6,621 nt of DNA from JAENWH01 sp038248745 (GTDB lineage: Bacteria; Bacillota; Clostridia; Peptostreptococcales; Anaerovoracaceae), in contig JBBRXC010000093.1 in NCBI GenBank assembly GCA_038248745.1, positions 1-6,621 of the forward strand, given 5' to 3'. Shown here in pieces: positions 1 to 6,621 of the stretch; the stretch's first letter is position 1; each line of letters begins with the position of its first letter. The position numbers and the translations under genes are program-made. The notes beneath the pieces are model-generated. The model had not been told where the DNA came from, made no database searches, and saw only the letters and a list, made by a program, of their open reading frames with translations.

Positions 1-438
1 AAATAAATTCAATATTCTTAATAGACGCGAATAAATCTTGTTCCAGTATTGCATGGAAACCCTGCACAGGCAAGAAGGGATGTTTTTAAAAAGTTTTCTT
101 CGTATTTTTATACTGAAAGTGATAGTTTTTTGTCGAATATAGACTAAGTAACGGCTTGAATATAAGAAACTAACATTGCTTTTGTTCGTTTTTAATTTAC
201 ATTTTTAAGAAATAATTATTGCTGATGCATAAATACCCACTTTCGGAAAAGATAATTATTGGTTTTTTTTTATATATTTTCAAATTTAGTCAAACCCTTT
301 CACCCAAAATCCGGGCAAAGGGGCATACCTTATCTTCGATCGAACAACAATTTTATGGCTCGTCAAAAATTTCAGAATTATGGCACGGATTGCAAATCCG
401 CGCCAGCAGGGAGAGTTTATTGTTTACAAAAATACATA
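1..438. other. Gene-free, AT-rich region downstream of the glycosidase
   Basis: I find no supportable gene in these 438 bases. The 90-codon plus-strand open frame starting at 219 runs through the REP-like hairpin and into the antisense of the glycosidase 3' end, with low-complexity hydrophobic sequence and no recognisable family, so it looks spurious. Besides the hairpin at 381-405 there is a short palindrome TTCGATCGAA (335-344). The left edge shows only short open frames: 28 codons on plus (3-89) and 18 codons on minus (from 54 to the edge). None is long enough to call a gene fragment. The region probably marks the end of the transcription unit. Confidence 0.6.
381..405. repeat. REP-like palindrome (hairpin) downstream of the glycosidase gene
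   Basis: TGGCACGGATT (381-391) and AATCCGCGCCA (395-405) form an 11-bp stem with one mismatch (A385/C401) and a GCA loop. The stem is GC-rich in an otherwise AT-rich region. A GGATTGCAAATCC core followed by a purine/G-rich tail (GCAGGGAGAG, 406-415) is, from memory, a common dispersed intergenic repeat in Bacteroidota genomes, similar to REP elements mobilised by RAYT transposases. Only one copy is in the window, so repetition cannot be shown here. It lies 33 bases after the glycosidase stop codon and could also act as its terminator or protect the mRNA 3' end. Confidence 0.6.
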
Positions 439-1938
439 TCATAGTTCAGCATATAACTGTGCCATCAAACCCATGCCCATTTGAGCGATGACCCGGTAAT
501 CGCTTTCCTGCAAGGCAATACCTCCCCGGTTATCCTGTGCTACTCCCTTTAGAAAGCCATCAGGGGTAATGTAATTTTGAAGCGCTTCCCAACATTTTAC
601 CGCATGAATTCTATAGTTAGGAGGTAAAAACTCATTTTTTATACCTATTAAAATAGCGGCTGAAATTCCTGCTGATCCGGAAGTATCAGGCAAACTTTTT
701 TTGTCATGCATGAAACAGCCCCAAAGCCCATTTTCGCGCTGCATCGAAAGTGCGATTTTTGTCCCCTCCTGAAACTTTTCGATTATCGCCTGATCTTGTA
801 TTTCATCTTTTAGTTCAGACATGGTACGAACAAAACCCAGTAAGGTCCAGGCTGCTCCACGCGCCCAATTTGGATAAGTATATTTCCCACTGCCAGGATA
901 ATATCGCAAATAGAGTTTCCCATCATTGATTAACACAAAGCGGCGTGTCAGTTGCGACAAAGCATCCTTCTGGAGTTTCATATCTTTCCAGCTTTTACCA
1001 ATCACCGCCATAGGGTATGCCACTGTATAACAACCTTCGGCAGTGTACTTGAAACCATCAATTACAGCTCCATTTTCCTGTTCCTGTTCCAGTTCTTTCC
1101 ACCCATCAACCACTGTTTTCAATATTGGATGACTGGCATCCAACCTTCCCAAAGTGGCAAACGGAAGAGTCAATTCAGTACCCCTAACATAATTATGCTT
1201 TGGATTATCGTATCCGTCTTCGTAAGTCAGGTTTTTACCTTCGAAAAACAAACCAAACTGTTGCTTAATGGCACTCAACGCTTTTTTGTTTCCCTTTTGG
1301 GCATAAAGTTGCCAAAGCCCGTCAAGCACTGTTCCCTCGCGCCAGCCAAATGCTTGTACCGAATTTACTGATGTGTAGCATTCAAAAAACCGATCTATAG
1401 TTCCGGTTTTTTCTGTAGAACTTAAAATATGGGGGAGAAACACGGAATTATCGACATCTTTTGCTTTCTCACTAAAAAACCAAAAAGGCGATGAGCTTTC
1501 CAGCTTTAATTCCAGTCCGTGTTGATTGATTTGTTTTGCATATTCCCCTGAAATTTCCAATTCGCAGGGAACTAAGACCGAGGAAAAACGGAGATCAATC
1601 GCACCCAAATAAAAATCCGTTCCATGAATACTAACATGCAATAATTTTTCATCACGAATTTGCTGCGCCACTGAAACCCGAATCCAAAGATTCTCCTCGA
1701 CTAACTTATTTTGGGGTTTAACGATTATAGATTCACCGGGAACAAGTCCGATAGCTGGCCATCCAAAAGCCAACCGTTTACCCTCAGGAAGAAGTTCCAA
1801 AGTACTACTTTTCACTATTTTTAAAGGAATATTGTTTACATTTCCTTTTTTTGATTCAGATGAAAAAGTAAATTTTGGTGACAAAAACAACCCCGCACCC
1901 ACGGCGGGGACCATTTCCAAAAAACTACGTCGCTTCAT
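439..1938 (-). CDS. Putative exported (alpha/alpha)6-barrel glycoside hydrolase, related to GH88/GH105-type unsaturated uronyl hydrolases (GH154-like also possible)
   Basis: The protein has 499 residues. The N-terminus MKRRSFLEMVPAVGAGLF is a Tat-like signal (RRSFL then a hydrophobic stretch), so export to the periplasm is likely. Residues about 35-160 look beta-rich (LWIRVSV, LLHVSIHG, LELKLESSSPFWFFSE) and may be an accessory beta-sandwich. Residues about 180-499 resemble a six-hairpin barrel: FGWREGTVLDGLWQLYA (198-213), GTELTLPFATLGRL (253-266), GCYTVAYPMAVIG (302-314), NWARGAAWTLLGFV (357-370), GLWGCFMHD then DTSGSAG (418-424), and a C-terminal MGMGLMAQLYAEL. The WARG..W and TSGSAG motifs match those I recall from GH88/GH105. 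However, the Asp normally found just before the ..xMxxPF segment is not evident: Gly/Cys occupy that place, with Glu301 and Glu255 nearby. A different family such as GH154 (beta-glucuronidase) or another activity is therefore possible. The chosen ATG is the only one giving a proper signal; the stop is TGA. Fold fairly sure, reaction uncertain. Confidence 0.75.
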   Translation of the reverse strand: MKRRSFLEMVPAVGAGLFLSPKFTFSSESKKGNVNNIPLKIVKSSTLELLPEGKRLAFGWPAIGLVPGESIIVKPQNKLVEENLWIRVSVAQQIRDEKLLHVSIHGTDFYLGAIDLRFSSVLVPCELEISGEYAKQINQHGLELKLESSSPFWFFSEKAKDVDNSVFLPHILSSTEKTGTIDRFFECYTSVNSVQAFGWREGTVLDGLWQLYAQKGNKKALSAIKQQFGLFFEGKNLTYEDGYDNPKHNYVRGTELTLPFATLGRLDASHPILKTVVDGWKELEQEQENGAVIDGFKYTAEGCYTVAYPMAVIGKSWKDMKLQKDALSQLTRRFVLINDGKLYLRYYPGSGKYTYPNWARGAAWTLLGFVRTMSELKDEIQDQAIIEKFQEGTKIALSMQRENGLWGCFMHDKKSLPDTSGSAGISAAILIGIKNEFLPPNYRIHAVKCWEALQNYITPDGFLKGVAQDNRGGIALQESDYRVIAQMGMGLMAQLYAEL

Positions 1939-2126
1939 AATTGATATTTAATTAGTTAACAGAATCCACTTTTGCTGAAAATATGCATTGATAGTATGTA
2001 TCTTGCGTAAAGGTTTAACAAAGTATTGTTTTAATGAATATTTTCAAAATATTGAAACTTCCATGTGTCAATTGATTTCATAAAATTATGATTTTGAACA
2101 CATGGAGTTTTCTTCTATTATCAGAT
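1939..2126. other. Intergenic region between the SusD-like and glycosidase genes
   Basis: This 188-bp gap is far longer than the 19-bp susC-susD gap, so the glycosidase may be partly or wholly under separate control. It contains the hairpin described separately. The remaining 100 or so bases before the glycosidase ATG are A/T-rich. I see no convincing match to the Bacteroidota promoter pattern (TTTG near -33 with TAnnTTTG near -7): a TTTG followed after 18 bases by TACATACT is only a partial match. No small gene is seen. Confidence 0.5.
2055..2110 (-). terminator. Long imperfect hairpin after the SusD-like gene: candidate terminator or attenuator
   Basis: Perfect 8-bp arms CCATGTGT (2061-2068) and ACACATGG (2098-2105) are extended outward by about five more A-T/G-C pairs with one bulge. 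On the transcribed (minus) strand the stem runs AAACU..CCAUGUGU to ACACAUGG..AGUUU. The loop contains a second inverted repeat, CATAA/TTATG (2079-2090). A further small inverted repeat, TTTCAA/TTGAAA (2042-2057), overlaps the 3' base of the stem. The hairpin starts 16 bases past the SusD-like stop and its 3' arm ends in a short U tract. It could end or reduce transcription between the SusCD pair and the glycosidase, or protect the susCD mRNA 3' end. The U tract is weak, so function is inferred. Confidence 0.45.
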
Positions 2127-3623
2127 CTAATAATTCGGATTTTGTTCCAGTTCAGGATTTTCCTGCCTTGTTATTTCATGAATTGGCCATAAATAGTCCC
2201 TTGCAGGATTAAATTTACGTATCTGAATCACATTACCAGTTCTATTTAAAACGGAAGCATTCATTACCGTTTCAGCTGTACGCCATCTACGGATATCATT
2301 GTAATAAAGTCCCTCATTGACCATTTCTATTCTCCGTTCAAGTCTGATTGCCTGTCTCATCTGGTCCTTAGTTAATCCGGTGTCAACATCAGGCATGCCT
2401 GCACGTTGACGTATCAGATGTAAAGCATCATATACGGAAGCATCAGGTCCTGACGCTTCATTCTGGGCTTCTGCATACATAAGCAATACATCTGCATAAC
2501 GTAATACAATGAAATTTATCTGCGATTGTATATTCAAAGGTTGGGCAACATCATCTTTGTAAGATGTATATTTTTTAAATCCGAAACCTGTACTGAAATA
2601 TTTGTTCTCAGGTACAATCCGGCCTAAAAACATATAACCAGGAATAGCAACAGTCTTAATTAACCTTGTATCTCTGTTTTTATAAGGGTGTATAGGATCA
2701 TACAAGGGTGAAGTCTGGATAGATTTACCGTCTATCATAAGATAGCTATTCACGAAATCCAAAGTTGGAGCAATATTAATGGAAAGCTCCAGTGAATAAT
2801 CAAAGCTGTTTGAATATTCTGGAACCACATATTGGATATCAAAAATAACTTCGCTGTTACCTTCATTTTCCGGCATAAACAGACCTCTGTAATCAGGAAA
2901 CAAACTGTACTTATTTAAGGCCATCACCTCTTTAGCAATAGTTGCTGCTTCTGACCATCTGCTTTCATACAAGAGGACTCTTGCTTTAAAGGCTAAAGTA
3001 GCACCTTTGGTAACCCTACCTTTATCTGCCCCGGAGTAGGAAAGAGGAAGAACCGAAGAGGAATTATCAAGATCAGCCAATACCTGGGTTACAACCTCCT
3101 GACGCGTATTTCGGGGCAATTTACTTTGTTTTTCAAAATTAGGAGACTCTATAATAAGAGGGACACCACCATAGTAGTTCACAAGATTATAATAGAAGAA
3201 AGCTCGCAGGAAATAAGCTTCCGCTTTAATTCTCTGATTGAGAGCTGCATCCATTAATACTCTGTCGACATTGTCCAATAAGGTATTTATCCTGCCTATT
3301 CCCTGATAACATGCGTCCCATCTATTCATAAAATCTTTAACATTAGAAGGAGTATGTGTCCCGGTAGCAAGAGGAATTTCCCCGCTCATGTTATAGGAAT
3401 TGGGAGAAATATTTTCTGTTCCTAAATTATCTACACCACCAAAATAGCTCATTCTAAGCACTGCATAGCATCCATTTAATGAAGAGATAGCCTGACTTTT
3501 AGTCTGCCACCAGTTTGCTTCATTATAAGTATCAGTAGAAGTTGTATCCAAAAAGCTTTCACTGCACGAATAAAAAAAGAAAACCATTAATAATGTAATC
3601 CCTGTATATAAGACTTTTTTCAT
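2127..3623 (-). CDS. SusD/RagB-family surface glycan-binding lipoprotein
   Basis: The 498-residue protein has the usual SusD length. SusD proteins are surface lipoproteins that bind glycan and close over the SusC barrel as a lid. The N-terminus is a lipoprotein signal: MKKVLY, a hydrophobic stretch, then lipobox FFYSC with Cys20 as the lipidated residue. It is followed by the acidic-containing SESFLD, typical of the family start (C..FLD). Alpha-helical TPR-like segments are visible: RIKAEAYFLRAFFYYNLVNY followed by YGGVPL (131-156), VTKGATLAFKARVLLYESRW (204-223), and RYADVLLMYAEAQNEA (375-390). The C-terminal SusD motifs are IRLERRIEMVNEGLYYNDIR (426-445) and YLWPIHEITRQENPELEQNP (477-496), ending NPNY. 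The chosen ATG gives a perfect signal peptide; the leader is A/T-rich without a Shine-Dalgarno sequence. It lies 19 bp after the SusC-like stop codon. The glycan ligand cannot be predicted. Confidence 0.96.
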   Translation of the reverse strand: MKKVLYTGITLLMVFFFYSCSESFLDTTSTDTYNEANWWQTKSQAISSLNGCYAVLRMSYFGGVDNLGTENISPNSYNMSGEIPLATGTHTPSNVKDFMNRWDACYQGIGRINTLLDNVDRVLMDAALNQRIKAEAYFLRAFFYYNLVNYYGGVPLIIESPNFEKQSKLPRNTRQEVVTQVLADLDNSSSVLPLSYSGADKGRVTKGATLAFKARVLLYESRWSEAATIAKEVMALNKYSLFPDYRGLFMPENEGNSEVIFDIQYVVPEYSNSFDYSLELSINIAPTLDFVNSYLMIDGKSIQTSPLYDPIHPYKNRDTRLIKTVAIPGYMFLGRIVPENKYFSTGFGFKKYTSYKDDVAQPLNIQSQINFIVLRYADVLLMYAEAQNEASGPDASVYDALHLIRQRAGMPDVDTGLTKDQMRQAIRLERRIEMVNEGLYYNDIRRWRTAETVMNASVLNRTGNVIQIRKFNPARDYLWPIHEITRQENPELEQNPNY

Positions 3624-3642
3624 AATAGTTAAATTTTATTTG

Positions 3643-4878
3643 TTAAAATGTCACATTAATCCCTGTTGTCAATATTTTTGTTGTAGGATATTCATAAATA
3701 TTTTGCTGTCCAATATTTTTCTCAGGATCTGTAACTTTATACTTGGAAAATGTAAGATAGTTCTGAGCATTTACGTATATCCTTATCTTGCTAACATTAA
3801 TTTTGTTTATTAGATCTGAAGGCAAGGTATATCCTAATTGCAGATTTTTCAATCGCAAATATGATGCATCTTTTAACCAAAACGTTGAATTCTTTGCGTT
3901 AATCTGGGATCCTCTTTTATATAAAGACAGCCTCGGGTATTTAGCATCCGGGGTTTCAGTAGTCCAGCTATTTGCAAGTTGGTCCTTGGTTATTCCTGCA
4001 CCATTGAATAACGGCCAGGATACATTGCTCATTGGATAAATATCGATACCTTGTACTCCCTGGAAAAATGCACCAAGATCAAATCCTTTATAATCAACAT
4101 TCAGGTTAAAGCTATATGTGAAATCAGGAATTGATTTTCCCGAAACCCTCATATCATTAATGTCAATTACATCATCATTATTTAGATCACGGAATTTTAT
4201 GTCACCGGGGGCTGTTTTTATGTGCTGAAATGGTGAGTTCAGAACTTCGTCGGATGTCTGGAATATCCCTATTGCTTCATACAAGAACCATGAGTCAACA
4301 GGGGATCCTTCCTGTATTACAGATATGTTTCCGTATGCATTTGTAGAATATTGAACATCACCATTCAAAAAATCCACATTGTTATCTACAAAGGCAACGC
4401 TGGCGCCTAGCCTGAAGTTCACTTTCCCAATGGTATTCCGATGTGAACCGGCTATTTCAATCCCCTTATTTGACATTCCGTATAGGTTAGTAATTGGACC
4501 TGAAAGATCTCCCACCTGACCAGGAATATTGATACGTGCAAGGATGTCTGTTGTTTTCTTATTAAAAATATCAATATTCAATTCCAGTTTGTTATCCCAC
4601 AAGCCAAGATCTAAGCCAATATTTGAGATTGTTGTAGTTTCCCAGGTAATATTTGGATCAGACAAAGCGGTAACAGCACTTCCGCCGACAATACTATTAT
4701 TAAAAGTAGTTCCCTGGTTAATATTAATGTTATTTAAATAACTATAGAGGGATATACTTTGATTACCTAACTGTCCCCATGAGGCGCGTACTTTCAGATT
4801 ATTTAACGCTTCAATACTTTTCATAAATGGTTCTTCACTAAGCTTCCATCCAACAGAAACAGAGGGGAAAAGCCCCAT
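3643..4878 (-). CDS. SusC-like transporter, C-terminal barrel part of the same frameshifted gene
   Basis: This frame continues the SusC-like gene after a one-base frame break. It is not an independent gene: it has no signal peptide, regulatory domain or plug. Its apparent ATG at 4878 is the ATG inside CGATGGGGC, which codes for Arg-Trp in the upstream frame. From residue 3 on it reads FPSVSVGWKLSEEPFMK, the usual SusC barrel continuation. Further SusC hallmarks are LKVRASWGQLGNQ, an EF-hand-like acidic loop DLNNDDVIDIND (4153-4188) after GDIKFR, SYLRLKNLQLGYTLP, IRIYVNAQNYLTFSKY, and a final beta strand ending in phenylalanine (GINVTF), as expected for the last strand of an outer-membrane barrel. 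Restoring one base would join the two parts into about 992 residues within the window, a normal SusC size once the missing N-terminus is added. The stop codon lies 19 bp before the SusD-like gene, so the two genes are almost certainly co-transcribed. Confidence 0.92.
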   Translation of the reverse strand: MGLFPSVSVGWKLSEEPFMKSIEALNNLKVRASWGQLGNQSISLYSYLNNININQGTTFNNSIVGGSAVTALSDPNITWETTTISNIGLDLGLWDNKLELNIDIFNKKTTDILARINIPGQVGDLSGPITNLYGMSNKGIEIAGSHRNTIGKVNFRLGASVAFVDNNVDFLNGDVQYSTNAYGNISVIQEGSPVDSWFLYEAIGIFQTSDEVLNSPFQHIKTAPGDIKFRDLNNDDVIDINDMRVSGKSIPDFTYSFNLNVDYKGFDLGAFFQGVQGIDIYPMSNVSWPLFNGAGITKDQLANSWTTETPDAKYPRLSLYKRGSQINAKNSTFWLKDASYLRLKNLQLGYTLPSDLINKINVSKIRIYVNAQNYLTFSKYKVTDPEKNIGQQNIYEYPTTKILTTGINVTF

Positions 4879-6621
4879 CGGTTAGCTTTTGCAAACCTTG
4901 AGGAACCATCGTAACGGAAGTTAAACTCAAATAGGTATCTATTTGAAAACATGTAGTTTGCCCGGCCAAAATATGACATAAGTTTCGACTCTGTTGATGT
5001 TCCTCCCAAGTCCTTATTTATGGTCCCCGCATCTAATTCAGTAAGCTCGTTCCCTAAGAATCCTTCTACATAAGCATCGAAATTAGAGTTGTAGAAAGAC
5101 TCCATACTGAAACCCAATAATAGGTTTAAATCATGTTGCTGAGCGATTTTTTTAGTCCAGTTTAATGTTTGAAAGAAGCTTGTGTTCATATTATTGTTAT
5201 TAGCCTGCGAAGCACTTCTTGATTGGCTGCCAAATGGCCTTGCAACATTTGTTTTAGGATTAATAATCTTTATCTCTGGAACAAAAATATGCTGATTTGC
5301 ATCATATTTTGAAACTGCAAAATTCAACTTGTATTTTATATCGAGTGGGAAAATGTATTGTCCAAAAATATTAATTAATGCCCGTTGAGTCTTATCATTC
5401 CGAGATGACTCTGTGGCGAACACTACAGGATGCTTAAATATGTTATGTCCCGGAGTTGTCAACCATGTATCGGCATAAGTCCCATCATCGTAACTGACGT
5501 TTGGCTGGATAGGTAAGGATCTGGATATATATTCCATAATCCTACCTGATCCTTCACAAAATTCATTACGATCCCAGAATGAAGCATTAATACTGGTTCC
5601 CATCTCTAACTTTTCTGATTTTTTAAAAACAATATTGGCATTTAAAGAATAATGTTTTGCATCAGTTGCTAATAATACTCCCTGCTGGTCCAGATATCCC
5701 AACGACATTGAGTATGTGACATTTTCGCTGCCACCTGAAAGACGAAGGTCATGATTTTGCATAGGCGCAACTGAAAACATAGCACCATACCAATCAGTAT
5801 TTGAATATTTTGCAGGGTCTGTGCCTGTTCTGTATTCTTCGATTTGGGCATCAGTATAGGCTACTGGTTGTCCTTCATTAATGGCCGCCTGGTTCCTGGC
5901 AGTCATATAGTCAACCGAATTTGTAACCATATCAGGAAGGTAAGTTGCATTCTGCCAGCCATAATAACTGTTCAATTCAACCTTTAGCTTTTCTCTCTTC
6001 CCTGTCTTTGTTGTAACAAGAATAACGCCATTGGCGGCCCTGTTACCATAGATTGAGGCGGAAGCTGCATCTTTTAATACAGAGATGCTCTCTACATCAT
6101 TTGGATTTATGTCGTTAAGACTATACTCAACACCATCCACAAGAACCAATGGATTATTATTGTTTAATGTGCCAATTCCTCTGATTCTTATTGTGGCATC
6201 ATCAGCGCCAGGTTGACCTCCTGCCTGGTTAATATAGACACCATTTAGTCCTTGCAAAGCCTGTGTTGTATTTGTAAGAGGCCTGCTTTCAATAAAGCTG
6301 GAATTTACACTTGTCACAGCCCCGGTCAAATTCACTTTCTTTTGTGTACCATATCCAATCGCTACAACCTCATCAATCCCAATTGCATCTTCCACCATGT
6401 TAACATTTATGCCTGTTTGGTTTCCAACTGCAATTTCCTGCCCCTTCATCCCCACAAACGAAAACTGTAGATTTGCATTTTCAGGAACATTCGAAATTGA
6501 ATAATTTCCATCGCTATCGGTTATAGTTCCTGTTGTTGTGCCTTTAATCACAATAGAAACACCAGGCAACGAACCACCTGAAGAATCGGTAACTTTACCA
6601 ATGATGGTTTTTTGCTGCTGG
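4821..6621 (-). CDS. SusC-like TonB-dependent outer-membrane transporter, N-terminal part of a frameshifted gene; 5' end outside window
   Basis: Family role: with a SusD lipoprotein, imports oligosaccharides across the outer membrane using TonB energy. The frame is open to the window edge, so the true start lies upstream. A TTG at 6569 is only an internal Leu codon. The first visible residues, QQQKTIIGKVTDSSGGS, open a carboxypeptidase-regulatory-like beta domain (about in-window residues 5-80, including KGTTTGTITDSDGNYS). The TonB-box-like segment DEVVAIGYGT lies at 6345-6374. The plug follows, with IRIRGIGTLNNNNPLVLVDG and DVESISVLKDAASASIYG, ending near VILVTTKTGK. Barrel strands run from about 5985 onwards. 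After FRYDGSSRFAKANRWGF the frame turns into an unrelated tail and stops at 4821. Related proteins continue NRWGFFPSVS, and that continuation is present in the other frame. The signal peptide, and possibly an N-terminal STN domain, should lie beyond 6621. Family assignment is very secure; the substrate is unknown. Confidence 0.93.
   Translation of the reverse strand, partial: QQQKTIIGKVTDSSGGSLPGVSIVIKGTTTGTITDSDGNYSISNVPENANLQFSFVGMKGQEIAVGNQTGINVNMVEDAIGIDEVVAIGYGTQKKVNLTGAVTSVNSSFIESRPLTNTTQALQGLNGVYINQAGGQPGADDATIRIRGIGTLNNNNPLVLVDGVEYSLNDINPNDVESISVLKDAASASIYGNRAANGVILVTTKTGKREKLKVELNSYYGWQNATYLPDMVTNSVDYMTARNQAAINEGQPVAYTDAQIEEYRTGTDPAKYSNTDWYGAMFSVAPMQNHDLRLSGGSENVTYSMSLGYLDQQGVLLATDAKHYSLNANIVFKKSEKLEMGTSINASFWDRNEFCEGSGRIMEYISRSLPIQPNVSYDDGTYADTWLTTPGHNIFKHPVVFATESSRNDKTQRALINIFGQYIFPLDIKYKLNFAVSKYDANQHIFVPEIKIINPKTNVARPFGSQSRSASQANNNNMNTSFFQTLNWTKKIAQQHDLNLLLGFSMESFYNSNFDAYVEGFLGNELTELDAGTINKDLGGTSTESKLMSYFGRANYMFSNRYLFEFNFRYDGSSRFAKANRWGFSPLFLLDGSLVKNHL
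4864..4876 (-). other. Frameshift site in the SusC-like gene (apparent loss of one T in a homopolymer)
   Basis: On the minus strand the sequence reads GGGGCTTTTCCCC. The upstream frame reads CGA TGG GGC TTT TCC CCT (RWGFSP). The family pattern NRWGFFPSVS needs GGC TTT TTC CCC, which is one more T. Adding a T to the TTTT run (4868-4871) exactly joins the two halves of the gene. The run is flanked by GGGG and CCCC, which can pair as a small hairpin with a CTTTT loop, a context in which sequencing or polymerase slippage is plausible. The motif is not a canonical X XXY YYZ heptamer for programmed -1 frameshifting. It may be a real null mutation or a base-calling error; the sequence alone cannot decide. 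Confidence 0.85.

Noticed and set aside
1..89. Possible end of a neighbouring gene at the left edge (plus-strand frame 3-89)
   Set aside because: Only 28 codons are open, with no recognisable sequence; this is expected by chance.
1..438. tRNA, CRISPR or attachment site in the gene-free end
   Set aside because: No cloverleaf, no regularly spaced direct repeats and no tRNA-like 3' end were found on either strand.
219..491. Plus-strand open frame of 90 codons
   Set aside because: It reads through the REP-like palindrome and antisense to the glycosidase 3' end, has no family resemblance, and its start is not supported by any clear signal.
952..1371. Plus-strand open frame of 139 codons
   Set aside because: Fully antisense to the well-supported glycosidase gene; its translation shows no domain.
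1981..2032. Promoter for the glycosidase gene (TTTG, 18 bases, TACATACT on the minus strand)
   Set aside because: Only part of the -7 consensus TAnnTTTG is matched, and A/T-rich intergenic DNA gives such matches by chance.
3788..4741. Plus-strand open frames at 3788-4039 and 4529-4741
   Set aside because: Both are antisense to the SusC barrel coding sequence and carry no recognisable protein features.
4864..4876. Programmed -1 ribosomal frameshifting in the SusC-like gene
   Set aside because: The site C TTT TCC lacks a canonical slippery heptamer, no downstream pseudoknot is evident, and SusC proteins are not known to me to need recoding. A mutation or sequencing error is simpler.

Overview
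The window looks like the distal part of a polysaccharide utilisation locus (PUL) from a member of the Bacteroidota. The evidence is an adjacent SusC-like/SusD-like gene pair, AT-rich DNA, start codons preceded by A/T-rich leaders with no obvious Shine-Dalgarno sequence, and a REP-like palindrome of a kind I remember from Bacteroidota intergenic regions. I cannot name the genus. A free-living Bacteroidales/Marinilabiliales-type organism is a guess.

All real genes lie on the minus strand, so transcription runs from high to low coordinates. From 6621 down to 3643 is a SusC-like TonB-dependent outer-membrane transporter. Its 5' end lies outside the window, and the reading frame is broken by an apparent loss of one T near 4868-4871. 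It therefore appears as two open frames, an N-terminal part (plug and first half of the barrel) and a C-terminal part (second half of the barrel). The SusD-like lipoprotein (3623-2127) follows only 19 bp later. A 188-bp intergenic stretch with a long imperfect hairpin separates it from a putative exported (alpha/alpha)6-barrel glycosidase (1938-439) that resembles unsaturated-uronyl hydrolase families. Positions 1-438 carry no convincing gene, only a REP-like hairpin just past the glycosidase stop codon.

In the usual PUL model, SusD sits on the cell surface as the lid of the SusC barrel. The pair captures and imports oligosaccharides in a TonB-driven step, and a periplasmic or exported glycosidase trims them. 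The enzyme type suggests a uronic-acid-containing glycan, but the substrate cannot be fixed from this window. If the susC frameshift is real, this import system would be inactive. If it is a homopolymer sequencing error, the locus is an ordinary intact SusCD-plus-enzyme module. I see no clearly new system here. The points most worth checking are the frameshift, the enzyme's non-canonical active-site region, and the two hairpin elements.
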